Shown here: positions 36,022-45,374 of the stretch, one piece after another
Numbering within the stretch: position 1 is the first letter of the stretch
Layout of the letters: every line of letters begins with the position of its first letter
Assembly (NCBI GenBank): GCA_016125265.1
Contig: WGMC01000040.1
Span: 1-64,000 of the forward strand
DNA from: Planctomycetaceae bacterium
GTDB taxonomy: Bacteria; Planctomycetota; UBA1135; GCA-002686595
Length of the DNA: 64,000 nucleotides
Direction: 5' to 3'
Notes under the pieces: model-generated
The model's input: only the letters and a program-made list of their open reading frames with translations
Database searches by the model: none
Told to the model about the DNA's origin: nothing
Position numbers and translations under genes: made by a program

Positions 36022-37370
36022 GTCGCCGACCCCTGCTGCACCAGCTCTTCGAGGGCCCGGCGCGCCTCGTGCAGCAGGAGCTCGGCGAGCTCCCCGTCGC
36101 CGAGGGCCCCCAGGTCGTGCTCCGCGCCGAGTCGCGCGCTGAGGTGACCGCGCGCGCGCGCCAGCAGCGCGTCGCGCTCCGCGCCGGGTGCGCCGAGTGC
36201 CAGCGCGCGCCTTGCCAACAGACCGACCGGATCGTCGTTCTGTGCCCACTGGGCGAGCTGCAGAGGCGGCCGCGTCGCGTCGCGCACGGTTTCCGCGAAC
36301 CAAACACGCCCACCTTGGACCGTGGGTCGCCGTTCGCCTTCGCGTTCGATGAAATCCGAGAGCACCGCGCGGTCGAGCGCGCGCTCCCCGACGAGTTCCA
36401 CCCGCAACGCAGCGGCGCGGGCCGGGTCCTGGTTCCCGTCGAGCGCCTCCAGGTAGCTGTCTACGGCGCGCTGCAAATGCAGCTCCAGGTCCTCCTTCGA
36501 GCGCGCGCCGCCCACCTCGACCGCCACGCGGTCGTAGCGCAGCGGCGCGAGGGCGATCTGCCGGGCGCTCCAGTCGTTGCCGTGCGCTTCGAAGAGCCAG
36601 GGCCCGTGTTGGCCGGGCTCGCCCGGATCCAAACCCGACAGCGATCCCAGGTAACCGACGGGACGTGGGCCCGTCAGTTCGCCGGGTTTGTGCACGTGGC
36701 CCAACGCAAACGCGACGCCCAGCTCCGCGAGCGCCGCGCGGCGCACGGGCGCGTGCACGCTGGCGCTCGCGTCCACGTCGCAGTGCAAAAGCCCGAGCGT
36801 GGCGAGGCCCGCCGGTGCGCCGTCGTCGAAGCGGCCCTCGCGCCAGGCGCTGGGGAAGTTGTCGAGGGGCGAGTGGCGCACCTTCGGCGCGGGGAAACTC
36901 CAGCCGAGGAGTCGCGCGAGCGGCGCGCCGCCCCGCCGCAGAAGCGCGCTCTCCCACGTGCCCTTCTGGCCGAGCAGACGCACGCCGGGCACTTCGGCCG
37001 CAAGGCGCGGCAGCACCTCGGTGTCGTGGTTGCCGACGACGGCGAACAGTTCGATCTGCGCGTCGACGAGCGCCTTAGCGGCGTCGCGGAGGGCGGGGTA
37101 GGCCTCCAGGAAGTGGTGTTCGTCCTCGACCACGTCGCCGAGCAGCACCACCGCGTGCACCCGCTCGGCAATGGACCAGCGCACGGCACCCGCCAGCGCC
37201 GCCGCCGGTCCCAGGTCGCGCGGGGAGAGGCCGTGCTCCGCGAGTGCGTCCACGGGAAGGCGCGAGGGCCGACGGCCGAGGTGCACATCCCCGATGGCCA
37301 GGATGCGCGCGCCCGCTGTGCCCTGTGCGTCGACGCGGTTCCCCCCTTGTGCGTCGACGCGATTCCCCAT
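36018..37370 (-). CDS. YhaO/SbcD-like metallophosphoesterase (Mre11 family)
   Basis: 450 residues. Mn-dependent nuclease motifs in order are GDVHLG, LLGDVVEDEHHF, VGNHDTEV, LLHCDVDAS and ALGHVHKPG. It has a helical C-terminal region that would bind the ATPase base. The N-terminus has two near-perfect copies of an 8-residue unit before the first beta strand, so the true start may be internal. The stop/start GTGA overlap with the SMC-like gene supports a stoichiometric complex. Confidence 0.9.
   Translation of the reverse strand: MGNRVDAQGGNRVDAQGTAGARILAIGDVHLGRRPSRLPVDALAEHGLSPRDLGPAAALAGAVRWSIAERVHAVVLLGDVVEDEHHFLEAYPALRDAAKALVDAQIELFAVVGNHDTEVLPRLAAEVPGVRLLGQKGTWESALLRRGGAPLARLLGWSFPAPKVRHSPLDNFPSAWREGRFDDGAPAGLATLGLLHCDVDASASVHAPVRRAALAELGVAFALGHVHKPGELTGPRPVGYLGSLSGLDPGEPGQHGPWLFEAHGNDWSARQIALAPLRYDRVAVEVGGARSKEDLELHLQRAVDSYLEALDGNQDPARAAALRVELVGERALDRAVLSDFIEREGERRPTVQGGRVWFAETVRDATRPPLQLAQWAQNDDPVGLLARRALALGAPGAERDALLARARGHLSARLGAEHDLGALGDGELAELLLHEARRALEELVQQGSAT
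37320..37367 (-). repeat. 24-bp tandem duplication at the start of the nuclease gene
   Basis: Two adjacent 24-bp units with two mismatches encode GNRVDAQG twice, directly after the initiator Met. They contain SalI-like GTCGAC cores. It looks like a recent slippage duplication. Confidence 0.7.
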
Positions 37371-37397
37371 GTGGCGGAGCGTACTTCGCGGGCCGCG

Positions 37398-38930
37398 TCA
37401 GCGCAGCACGGCGAGCACCGCCAGGCTCGCGGTGTTGTGCAGGGCGTGGGCCAGGATGGAGGGCCAGAGGGAGCCGGTGCGCTCGTAGGTCCAGCACCAA
37501 AGGAGGCCCAGGGCCGTCAGCGCGACCAATCCCTGGGGTCCGTACGGGTGCATGGCGGCGAAGAGCAGGGAACTGGCGAGGGCCGCGCCCGTGAAGGTCA
37601 TGCGCGTGCGCAGGGCGCCGAACAAGAGGCCGCGGAAGGCGAGCTCTTCGAACAGCGGGGCCCAGAGCGCCGCCTCGATGGCGAGCCCAAAGCGCGCCCT
37701 CGGTTCGCCGAGGAGCCAGACTTCGGTCGCCCCATTGGCCCAGTCCGCGCCCATCGGCGCCAGGCCGGTGAGCACCCGCAGCAGCAGGAAGACGACCGAT
37801 TGCACCGTGAACAGGGCGAGGGCGAGCGGAACGAGCCGCGCCAAGCCCCCCGCGGAGAGCCGCAGGCCGAGGGCCGCGAAGAAACGTCCCGGTCGCGGCC
37901 CCAGGTAGCGGCCGGCGAGCACGACGAGCGGCAGCCAACACAAGAGCCCCGCCGCGCCCAGGACCTGGGTGCTCTGGTCGCGCGGCAAAAGTTCGCTCAA
38001 GGCGACGCTCAGCAACTGGAAGCCGAACAGCCCGCGCGCGAAGAGATCGAGGCCCAGCGCGGCGCTGTCGCCGGGGGGCAGTTCGGCCCGCGCCAGGCGC
38101 TGTTGTGCCGGACCCAGCACGCCGAACGCCACCACCGCGGCGCCGCCCAGCACGAAGACCGCTATACCGGCTGCCAGCAGGGTCTGCAGCCGATCGCGTC
38201 GCTCCTGGGCCCGCGCGGCGCGCTCTTCGTCGATGCGCTCCGCCGCCTGGTCGCGGCCGTCGGCGCGGTGGAGCCCGGCCCACAGCAGGTCCCCCGACGT
38301 GCTGCCGACCAGCGGCCGGGCCGCGTCGAACAGCGCCTCGGGCACGTCGCGGTCGACGTCGTCGAGCGTCGCCTCGGGCGCGTCCGGACCGCCGGGCAGG
38401 TGCACCCGCAGCACCGCGTCAAGCAGGTCGTCCTGGCGCCGCTCCCGCGCGTAGGCGATCAGCAGGTCCTCGAGCGCGCGCCGTTCCTCGGGGCCCGCGG
38501 CTTCGAGCTTCAGGACCAGCGCGCGGATCCCCAGCTCGTGGGCGCCGCGGGCGAGCTCCACCATCCGCTCGGTGTCCGTCGAGGTGTCGACGAGCGCACT
38601 CAGCTCGTCCCGCACCCGTTCGAGGGCGAGGGCCGACTCGCGCCGGGCCGCCTGTTCGAGCTCGGGCATCTCCGCGAGGGCGGAAAGCTCGAACATCGAC
38701 TCGAAGAAAACCACCGCCGTCTGGGCCGGGTCCCGCAGCTTGGCCGACGCCGGGACTCCCAGGTGGTGACGCATCTGCCACGCGAACAGCGCAAAGGCCG
38801 CGAGCAGGTAGCCGAGGGTGTGTTTGGACCGCAGCGGCGAAGGCAGCGCGCCGCCGCCGAGCGGATCGCCGCGGCGCCGCGGGCCCGAGGCATCGGGCGG
38901 GGGCGTGGCAGTAGGGAAGCGCGGACCCAT
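37398..38930 (-). CDS. CPBP-family intramembrane metalloprotease-like protein
   Basis: 510 residues. It has a basic N-terminus, a membrane anchor (LGYLLAAFALFAWQ), then about 200 mostly helical soluble residues with repeat-like character. The C-terminal multi-helix CPBP (CAAX protease/bacteriocin-processing) domain carries all three motifs: EELAFRG (EExxxR), LLFAAMHPYG (FxxxH) and HALHN (HxxxN). Related proteins cleave prenylated or membrane substrates; the substrate here is unknown. The ATG at 38930 leaves a divergent spacer of 165 bases to the next gene. Confidence 0.85.
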   Translation of the reverse strand: MGPRFPTATPPPDASGPRRRGDPLGGGALPSPLRSKHTLGYLLAAFALFAWQMRHHLGVPASAKLRDPAQTAVVFFESMFELSALAEMPELEQAARRESALALERVRDELSALVDTSTDTERMVELARGAHELGIRALVLKLEAAGPEERRALEDLLIAYARERRQDDLLDAVLRVHLPGGPDAPEATLDDVDRDVPEALFDAARPLVGSTSGDLLWAGLHRADGRDQAAERIDEERAARAQERRDRLQTLLAAGIAVFVLGGAAVVAFGVLGPAQQRLARAELPPGDSAALGLDLFARGLFGFQLLSVALSELLPRDQSTQVLGAAGLLCWLPLVVLAGRYLGPRPGRFFAALGLRLSAGGLARLVPLALALFTVQSVVFLLLRVLTGLAPMGADWANGATEVWLLGEPRARFGLAIEAALWAPLFEELAFRGLLFGALRTRMTFTGAALASSLLFAAMHPYGPQGLVALTALGLLWCWTYERTGSLWPSILAHALHNTASLAVLAVLR

Positions 38931-39095
38931 GGGCCCGGGGAGGATGGGCTGTGGAGGGGGCCGGCGCCAGTGCGCTCTTCGCCAAGCCGTCCCGCGCCGG
39001 GTCCCACTGCTGCCTAGGAATCCCCATGGGCGCTTGACCCTGCACGGGGCCGCGGGTTGCAGTCCGTCCGGGCCTTTTTGCGCCCCACCTCCACC

Positions 39096-40733
39096 ATGCG
39101 CTCCCGACTTCTGATCGTCCCCGTCGCCCTCGGCGCCACCCTGCTCGCCATCTTCTTGCAACTGCCGCGGGACAAACGTGGGGCGGAGGTGTCCGCAGCG
39201 GGGCAGGGGGAGGAATCCGCGGAAAACCTGCAACGAACCGAGGGCGAGGGAGTCTTCCCCGGGTGGGCGGGGGTTAGGGATGGGACGACGGGGGGCGAGG
39301 ACCTGAGCCAATCTCCTTCCGACCTCCCCGCCGCCGAACCCGCGGTCCCGGCCCCCGCCGAACCCGCGGTCGAACCCGTCACACCCTCGGTTGCGGCGAT
39401 CCCCGCCGATGGCGCGCCTGCGACCGACCCCGCGAACCCGGTCGGCGAACCGGCTGCCGACGTTGCGGCGGCCCCCTCCGCAACCCCGGCCTCCGACACC
39501 CTCCCCGCCGCCGACGCGGCCAACCCTGCCGCCGCCGAACCGGCCGCCCAGGCCCCGGCCGTCGACGCGCCACCGGCAGCGCGACTCGCGAACCTCCGCG
39601 TGCGGGTCAGCGAGGCCGACGGGTCCCCCGTGCCGGGTGTCTGGGTCGCCCTCGCGCGCGACGGCGACAGCACCGCCGTCTCTGAACCGCGCACGTCCGA
39701 CGCGGACGGCCGGGCGATGTTCACCGAGCTGGAGCCCGCCCGCTACGAGGCCCAACTTCTTTCGCCAGGCCTGCGCCTCGGCCCCGACCGCTTCGCGTTG
39801 CACGACGTCGGGGCCTCGGCGGAACTGCTGCTCGGCCCGGGCGAAACCCGCGAACTCTCCCTGGTGGCTCCCCCGCGAGCCCGCGCCAGCGGCTCCGTCG
39901 CGGTGGCAGGCGCGGCCCTGGTCGACGCCCGTGTGACCCTCGTCGACACCCTCACGGCGGCCCGGACGGGCGAGCCGACGGCGAGCGGCATCCGCATCGA
40001 GACCCGCGCGGGGGCCGGTGGCGCCTTCGAGTTCCCCCCCGTGCCGCCCGGCGCCTACCGGCTGCAGGTGCGCCACCCCAACCTCGTCGAGCCCCTGGAT
40101 CGGGCGGTCGACTTGCCGGAGGGAGCCAGCCAGCACGTGCTCGGTTTCGAACCGGGCGAGGTCGCCGGCCGCATCACCGACGGTGCCGGCAAACCGGTTG
40201 CCGGCGCTCGGATTTGGCTGGCCGGACCGGGTCGGCCCAACTGCGTGGGCTTCGATGGGGACCGCTACCTCCTCGAACTTGTGCGCGGCGCCCCGCCCGA
40301 AGCGCGCCCGGCCGGTGCGTTCCTGGCCGCGACCACCGGCGGCGACGGCTTCTACCTGATCCGCGACGTGCCCCCGGGCAAATCCCTCGAACTGGTCTGC
40401 GAGGCGCCGCTCTCGGCGCCGCGACGCGTCCCCGTCGAAGTGGGCGCGGCCACGACCCGGCGCCTCGACCTATCGTTGGAGCGCGGCGCCAGCTTGGACG
40501 TCGTGCTGGTCGACCGGGACGGCGCGGCGGTCGCGGGCGCGTGGCTCGGCCTGCGGGACCCAGGCGGCGCACTGCGTTTGGCGCGCACGGACGGCGGCGG
40601 TCGTTGCCGCTGGCCCAGCCTGCCGGCCGGCCCCTCGCAACTCGAAGCAGTGGAGTACGGCCCCAGCTTGCCCGATCGCCAGATCGACCTGGTGCCGGGC
40701 GAGTTCGCCGAACTCGTCGTTGCGTTGCCCTAG
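39096..40733 (+). CDS. Membrane-anchored protein with carboxypeptidase-regulatory-like repeats
   Basis: 545 residues from the ATG at 39096. It has a single N-terminal anchor (LLIVPVALGATLLAIFL), an Ala/Pro-rich linker of about 120 residues, then at least three beta-sandwich units of the CarboxypepD_reg/Cna-B type (VRVSEADGSPVPGVWVALARD; AGRITDGAGKPVAGARIWLAG; DVVLVDRDGAAVAGAWLGLRD). Such modules are usual in large cell-surface proteins. No catalytic domain follows, so it is probably an envelope structural or binding protein. Stop is TAG. Confidence 0.82.
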   Translation: MRSRLLIVPVALGATLLAIFLQLPRDKRGAEVSAAGQGEESAENLQRTEGEGVFPGWAGVRDGTTGGEDLSQSPSDLPAAEPAVPAPAEPAVEPVTPSVAAIPADGAPATDPANPVGEPAADVAAAPSATPASDTLPAADAANPAAAEPAAQAPAVDAPPAARLANLRVRVSEADGSPVPGVWVALARDGDSTAVSEPRTSDADGRAMFTELEPARYEAQLLSPGLRLGPDRFALHDVGASAELLLGPGETRELSLVAPPRARASGSVAVAGAALVDARVTLVDTLTAARTGEPTASGIRIETRAGAGGAFEFPPVPPGAYRLQVRHPNLVEPLDRAVDLPEGASQHVLGFEPGEVAGRITDGAGKPVAGARIWLAGPGRPNCVGFDGDRYLLELVRGAPPEARPAGAFLAATTGGDGFYLIRDVPPGKSLELVCEAPLSAPRRVPVEVGAATTRRLDLSLERGASLDVVLVDRDGAAVAGAWLGLRDPGGALRLARTDGGGRCRWPSLPAGPSQLEAVEYGPSLPDRQIDLVPGEFAELVVALP

Positions 40734-40760
40734 CGCGGTTCAGCCCGGACGCGTTGGGCG

Positions 40761-40780
40761 CGCGCGGTTCACGCCGCGCG
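40761..40780. terminator. Hairpin between convergent genes
   Basis: CGCGCGG (40761-40767) and CCGCGCG (40774-40780) form a 7-bp stem over the last codons of cheX, 28 bases past the stop of the opposing gene. Confidence 0.35.
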
Positions 40781-41272
40781 GCGGATCACCGACACACTGG
40801 TCGTGAAAAAACGATCGCGGTCGTAGGCCACCGGCAACTCTTCAATCTCGAACTCGACGGAGACGGAGCTGATGCCGCGCGAGTAGAAAACGCTGTAACT
40901 CGCGCCCAGGATCAGCGACGGCACGGTCAGTTGTTCGGTTTCGTACGGCGTGCCGCGCAGCTCTTCCTTGATGCAGCCGGCCACGAGGTTGCCGATCTCC
41001 ATGATCGAGTCGAAGGCCTCTTCACCCAGTTGGGTCTGTTCTTCCATCAGCATCTTGCCCGCAAGATGCAGCACCGCCCGTTCGGACAGGTTGAGCGCCA
41101 CCTGGCCGTTGCACTGGCCCGTCAGCCCCACCAGCACGGAGAAGGACCGCGAGGACTGGAAGAATCGCGAGGCGCCCACCGGGGCGGGCACGACGTTCGC
41201 CATTTCGAGGCCGCGCAGGGTGCCGCGCACGACACAATCCAGCAGCACTTGGTCGACTTTCAGCAGGGACAT
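40769..41272 (-). CDS. cheX: CheX-like CheY-phosphate phosphatase
   Basis: 167 residues of the CheC/CheX/FliY phosphatase fold. The catalytic pattern ExxN appears once, at E92 and N95 (MEIGNLVAG), followed by the conserved Pro-Ser at 118-119 (LTVPSL); a single ExxN site is typical of CheX. It would dephosphorylate CheY-P near or away from the motor. No other chemotaxis gene is in the window, so its partners lie elsewhere. It is separated from ispG by a hairpin. Confidence 0.85.
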   Translation of the reverse strand: MSLLKVDQVLLDCVVRGTLRGLEMANVVPAPVGASRFFQSSRSFSVLVGLTGQCNGQVALNLSERAVLHLAGKMLMEEQTQLGEEAFDSIMEIGNLVAGCIKEELRGTPYETEQLTVPSLILGASYSVFYSRGISSVSVEFEIEELPVAYDRDRFFTTSVSVIRRAA

Positions 41273-41364
41273 GGGGGGAGCTTCGGGGGTCGAAGGGACG
41301 CGAACCTCTGGGCCTTTCGGCCGCCGCCTCGTCCCGGGCCAAGCCGAAGGCGCAAAATCCCCAA

Positions 41365-41397
41365 GGTGCCCCTCCACGTGGCCCCGGCCGGGGCACC
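41365..41397 (-). terminator. Terminator-like hairpin after ispG
   Basis: GGTGCCCC (41365-41372) and GGGGCACC (41390-41397) pair. On the minus strand the hairpin follows the ispG stop and is succeeded by a short AT-containing stretch (ATTTTG). It separates ispG from cheX. Confidence 0.45.
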
Positions 41398-41406
41398 CGA
41401 GGCCCC

Positions 41407-42543
41407 TCAACCGGCTGTTTGGGCTGCGATCAGGCTGTCTAGCTCGCGCCGCAGGGCGGGCAGGATCTGGTCGTAGGTGAAGGCGCCCAGGTCCTCGGGC
41501 CCGCGCTTCAGATTCACGTGTTTGGGGCCGCACCAAAGCCCCAGGTCCGCGTCGTCCGTTTCGCCTGGACCGTTGACCCGGCAACCCATCACCGCGATGG
41601 TCAAGTCGTACTCCTTGGCGTACGCGGTCATCTGCTTGACCTCCTGGGCGAGTTCGACGAAGCGCTCGTTCTCGACTCGGCTGCACGAGGGGCACGAGAT
41701 GATGTTGAGGCCCTCGAAGAACCGCGGCGGCACGGACCGGAACCGGCCGGCGGCCACGTCCTCGAGGATCTCGCGGCCCACGGCGATCTCGAGGCCCTTG
41801 TCGTCGAAGGGCACCGTCAACGAAACCCGCAGGGTGTCGCCGATGCCGCGCGAGAGCAGTTGCTCGAAGGCGATGCGTGTTTTGATGATGCCGTCGGGGG
41901 GCATGCCGGCTTCGGTGACACCCAGGTGCACGGGTACGTCCGGCCGGGCCGCGGCGAAGCGCTGGTTGGCGTCGATCACGAGGCGCGGATCCGAGTCCTT
42001 GATCGAGACGACGTAGTCCGTGAAACCCAGCTCGTCCACCATGGCGCAGTGGTCCACGGCGCACTGCACCAGCGCAGCCACATGGTCGTCGCCGAAGCGC
42101 TGTTCGTATTCGGGCGCCAGCGAGCCGGCGTTGACGCCGATGCGCAGTGCCAGGCCGTGCGCGCGCGCCACGCCGACGAGGTAGGCCACCTTGGACTGGG
42201 TGCTGCGTTCCTTTTCGTGGTGGTGCAGGTGGCCCGGGTTGTAGCGCAGCTTGTCCACGTGCGGCGCGACGAGCTCGGCGAGGCGGTAGTTCTCCTGCAG
42301 GTCCACCGACAGCAGGGCCTTCGTTTGGCGGCGAATCTCGGCGAGCGCTTCGACGTCGGCCTTGGAGTCGACGGCCACCCGGACCAGGTCCGCGCCGGCC
42401 GCCTCGAGGAGTTTCACCTGGCGCACCGTGGCGGGGATGTCCTGCGTCCGGGTCGCGGCCATGCTCTGGACGGCGACGGGGGACGGGCCGCCCAGGGCCA
42501 GGCCCCGGATGTGGATCGTGCGGGTCGTGCGCGGGGGCAACAT
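41407..42543 (-). CDS. ispG: 4-hydroxy-3-methylbut-2-en-1-yl diphosphate synthase (IspG/GcpE)
   Basis: 378 residues. It catalyses the penultimate step of the MEP isoprenoid pathway with a [4Fe-4S] cluster. Cluster ligands are C284 and C287 (ISCPSC) and C321 ([10 protein letters not shown]). The TIM-barrel opening [15 protein letters not shown], the DKLRYNPGH block and [13 protein letters not shown] are all present. The ATG at 42543 fits the family N-terminus. Confidence 0.97.
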   Translation of the reverse strand: MLPPRTTRTIHIRGLALGGPSPVAVQSMAATRTQDIPATVRQVKLLEAAGADLVRVAVDSKADVEALAEIRRQTKALLSVDLQENYRLAELVAPHVDKLRYNPGHLHHHEKERSTQSKVAYLVGVARAHGLALRIGVNAGSLAPEYEQRFGDDHVAALVQCAVDHCAMVDELGFTDYVVSIKDSDPRLVIDANQRFAAARPDVPVHLGVTEAGMPPDGIIKTRIAFEQLLSRGIGDTLRVSLTVPFDDKGLEIAVGREILEDVAAGRFRSVPPRFFEGLNIISCPSCSRVENERFVELAQEVKQMTAYAKEYDLTIAVMGCRVNGPGETDDADLGLWCGPKHVNLKRGPEDLGAFTYDQILPALRRELDSLIAAQTAG

Positions 42544-42725
42544 GGCCGCAAGAGCGTACCCGCCGGACCCCTGTCCCGACCCCGTCGGGTCCTTCGCACG
42601 GGGGCTCCCGCTGCTGGCTCTTCCCGGGGCCCTCGGGCCTGTGGTCTCATTCCCGCCCGCTCCGGCCGCCGCGTCCCCCAGGGACCCGCGCCGGACCCAC
42701 CTCCCCCCCCGCTCCCCGAGCCCCC

Positions 42726-44009
42726 TTGAAAGCGAAGATCCTGATCGTCGGTGGCGGTGTGATGGGCAGTTCCATCGCACTCAACTTGGCCCGTCACCTG
42801 GACCCCACACGCGAGCCGGTCGTGCTGCTGGAGCGCGGCGACCTGGCCGGCGGTTCGTCGGGTCACTCGGGCGGCCTCCTGCGCCAGCACTACGCGGAGA
42901 GCGCGATCGCGTCCATGGCGCGCGACTCGATCCGGGAGTACGCCGCCTTCGAGTCCCGCACCGGCCGTTCCCTGGGCTTCCGCCGCTGCGGGGTGTTGAC
43001 CCTCGCCGGCCCGTCGCGCCCCGAGGCCATGGCGCGGCTCGAGCGCAACGTCGCGGCCCACGCGGAGATCGGCATCCGCACCGAGGTGCTGGACGCGGCC
43101 GGCATCCGCGCGCTCGTGCCCGGTATCGAGGTCGACGACCGCGCCGTCGCCGCTTGGGAACCCACGGGTGGCGTGGTCGATCCGGTCGCCACCGTGCGCG
43201 AGTTCGCGGCCCTCGCGCGCACCTACGGCGCCGTCACGCGCCTCGGTGTCACCGTCTCCGACCTGCTCGTCGAGAACGGGCGCTTCGTCGCCGCCATCAC
43301 CAGCGAGGGCCGCTACGACGCGGAACGTGTGGTGATCGTCGCCGGCGCGTGGTCGTCGCGATTCCTGCGCAAGTTCGGGGCCAAGATCCCCGTGCGTGTC
43401 GCGCGAGTCGAAACGCACTTCTTCGCGCTGCCCGGCGCGGAAGAGCGCAACGTCGACGCGGAGTTGGACGTGCGTGTGGACCTCGAGGACCCCCTCGAGT
43501 CCATCTCCGAGCAGATGAGCCGCGGCGAAGGCGCCGCGGGTGAAGGTGGCATGCCCGTGATCCTCGACCTCGAATACGGCTTCTACACCCGCGCCGAGCC
43601 CGAACAGGGCCGTGTCCGCGTTTCGCCGATCGACCACGGGCCCGCGGAGCTCTACGACGAACCGCGCTCGGGCGACGAACCTACGCCTGAACGCGCCGCG
43701 TGGGCGCGCTCCGTGCTCGCCAAGCGCCTGCCGGCCTTCGCCGAGCAACCCGAACGCGGCGCCCACGTGTCGTGGTTCCCGATCAGCCCCGACGGGCGCG
43801 CGATTGTCGGCCCGGTGCCGGGCCTCGAGGGTGTCTACGTGGCCTCGGGGTTCGCGGACCACGGCTTCAAACTGGCTCCGGCCGTCGGCGAAGGTGTTTC
43901 GCAGATGCTGCGCGGCGAACCGGTCAGCGGCTTCGACTCCGAACTGTTCTCGCCCGAGCGATTCGCAGGCGAGACGGACGCGACCTGGTCCGCAGCGTCG
44001 TTTCTGTAG
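42726..44009 (+). CDS. FAD-dependent oxidoreductase, DAO/glycine-oxidase family
   Basis: 427 residues from a TTG at 42726, the only start codon close to the Rossmann strand. It shows [20 protein letters not shown] (ADP-binding), [13 protein letters not shown], a middle substrate domain and the closing FAD motif [35 protein letters not shown]. These place it with sarcosine or glycine oxidase and D-amino-acid dehydrogenase-like enzymes; the substrate cannot be read. A GC-rich 182-base divergent spacer separates it from ispG. The stop TAG begins a long inverted repeat. Confidence 0.87.
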   Translation: MKAKILIVGGGVMGSSIALNLARHLDPTREPVVLLERGDLAGGSSGHSGGLLRQHYAESAIASMARDSIREYAAFESRTGRSLGFRRCGVLTLAGPSRPEAMARLERNVAAHAEIGIRTEVLDAAGIRALVPGIEVDDRAVAAWEPTGGVVDPVATVREFAALARTYGAVTRLGVTVSDLLVENGRFVAAITSEGRYDAERVVIVAGAWSSRFLRKFGAKIPVRVARVETHFFALPGAEERNVDAELDVRVDLEDPLESISEQMSRGEGAAGEGGMPVILDLEYGFYTRAEPEQGRVRVSPIDHGPAELYDEPRSGDEPTPERAAWARSVLAKRLPAFAEQPERGAHVSWFPISPDGRAIVGPVPGLEGVYVASGFADHGFKLAPAVGEGVSQMLRGEPVSGFDSELFSPERFAGETDATWSAASFL

Positions 44010-44086
44010 GGGCGCCACTCCGTCCGCGCCCCAGGGGAATAGCCCCATGCGCACGCCCCTTGGGCGCGGACGGGGCCGCGCCCCTA
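44007..44086. terminator. 80-bp inverted repeat spanning two convergent stops
   Basis: Outer arms TAGGGGCGC (44007-44015) and GCGCCCCTA (44078-44086) are perfect complements, as are the inner arms CCGTCCGCGCCC and GGGCGCGGACGG. The outer ends are the TAG stop codons of the oxidoreductase gene and of fliN. This is very likely a bidirectional terminator between two convergent operons. Confidence 0.6.
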
Positions 44087-44446
44087 CTCGCCGGTTAGGC
44101 TCGTGATGCGCACGCCGTAGTGTTCGCCGATGGTGACCACTTCACCGCGCGCGACCACCTTGCCGTTCACGAGGATGTCGGCGGCTTCGTGGGCCTCGCG
44201 GTCCAGCTCGACGAGCGAGCCCGGCCCCAGTCGGATGAGGTCGCCGAGCGGCAAGCGCGCGCGGCCCACTTCCACGGTCAGGCGGACCGGTACGTCGTAG
44301 AGCTGGCCCAGGCCCACGGCGGCCCCGCCGCCCGCGCCCTCGACCAGTTCGTCGAGCTGCTGGGTGCGCACCCGCACGGCTTCCGTGGCCTGATCCAGGG
44401 CGGCCTCGACCTCGCTCTCGGTCTTCTCGGGCGCTTTGTCAGTCAT
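44084..44446 (-). CDS. fliN: Flagellar motor switch protein FliN
   Basis: 120 residues. An acidic/Gln-rich N-terminus precedes a C-terminal SpoA domain: LYDVPVRLTVEVGRARLPLGDLIRLGPGSLVELDREAHE, ILVNGKVVARGEVVTIGEHYGVRIT. FliN forms the bottom of the C ring and binds FliH. The ATG at 44446 overlaps fliM by 8 bases. It is the last gene of the long minus-strand flagellar operon. Stop is TAG. Confidence 0.95.
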   Translation of the reverse strand: MTDKAPEKTESEVEAALDQATEAVRVRTQQLDELVEGAGGGAAVGLGQLYDVPVRLTVEVGRARLPLGDLIRLGPGSLVELDREAHEAADILVNGKVVARGEVVTIGEHYGVRITSLTGE

Positions 44447-45374
44447 CTCGATCACCTTTCGTTTCGGTGGATACTTCGCGAAGGCGCACGGCCAGACGAC
44501 CGCGGCGGCTGCCGAGGTCGCCAAAAGCGAAACGACGATCGTCGGCGCGCAGGGTCACTGGAGTGTTGGAGGTTGTGTCGAGGGGAATCACGTCGCCGAC
44601 TTCGAGGGCGAGGAGGTCCGCGAGTGGCAGTTCGGTGTGCCCGAGTTGCACGGCGATCTCGACGCGGACGTCGTCCAGATGTCCGGGGAGCGGCGCGTTG
44701 CGCGGCAGCGGAGCCGCGGTTTCGTCGGCTTCGAGGAACTCGTTGGTGGGCAGGTAGATGCGCTGTGTGCTTTTGAGACCGCCGACGTCGAGCAGCAACT
44801 CGAGGCTGACCCTGTGGGGGTCCGCGCGCTCGCCCGCGTCGCGCCAGGTGCCCAGTTGTTCGCGTTTCGCGGGAACCGCGTTGTGCGAGTTGCTCAACCC
44901 GAGCGCGGCGCAGAGGCGCTCCGCAGTCAATCGCAGCACACGCTCGAGGATGCTGCGTTCCATCGCCGACAGGGCGCGTTCGAGCGGCTTGGGCTCCGGC
45001 GCGCCAAGCACTTGTTCCACACACGCGACCGCCGCGGCGGACTCCCACACGATCCACGCGGGATGGCCGCCGGCGCGGAAGGTCAACACGGCCAAGGGAT
45101 CCGGCAGTGTGGAAAAGTAGCCGTCGATCGAAAGTTCGCCGATCGCGCCGAGTTCGCTGCGCACCATCCGGCGCAGCAGGTGCCCGAGTTGGGCCTCGAG
45201 TTCGGGGAGTGCGGTGCGCACGGCGCGGGCGACACGTTCCCGCCGCTCGCCGCTGAGGCGGCGCGGGCGACCGAAGTCCCGCGGTTCGACGGCGGCCGGC
45301 TGGCGCCCGACGGCGCCGTGCAAGGCCTCCATCTCCTCCGGTCCGACCCGGGATGACGGGCGGGCGCCGGTCAC
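44439..45374 (-). CDS. fliM: Flagellar motor switch protein FliM
   Basis: 311 residues from a GTG overlapping the fliL stop. The middle CheC-like domain is visible (LGAIGELSIDGYFSTLPDPLAVLTF; AMERSILERVLRLTAERL), then a C-terminal SpoA domain (VEIAVQLGHTELPLADLLALEVGDVIPLD). The N-terminal CheY-P-binding peptide, usually LSQDEIDALL, is only vaguely recognisable as VGPEEMEALH. Confidence 0.93.
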   Translation of the reverse strand: MTGARPSSRVGPEEMEALHGAVGRQPAAVEPRDFGRPRRLSGERRERVARAVRTALPELEAQLGHLLRRMVRSELGAIGELSIDGYFSTLPDPLAVLTFRAGGHPAWIVWESAAAVACVEQVLGAPEPKPLERALSAMERSILERVLRLTAERLCAALGLSNSHNAVPAKREQLGTWRDAGERADPHRVSLELLLDVGGLKSTQRIYLPTNEFLEADETAAPLPRNAPLPGHLDDVRVEIAVQLGHTELPLADLLALEVGDVIPLDTTSNTPVTLRADDRRFAFGDLGSRRGRLAVRLREVSTETKGDRDD

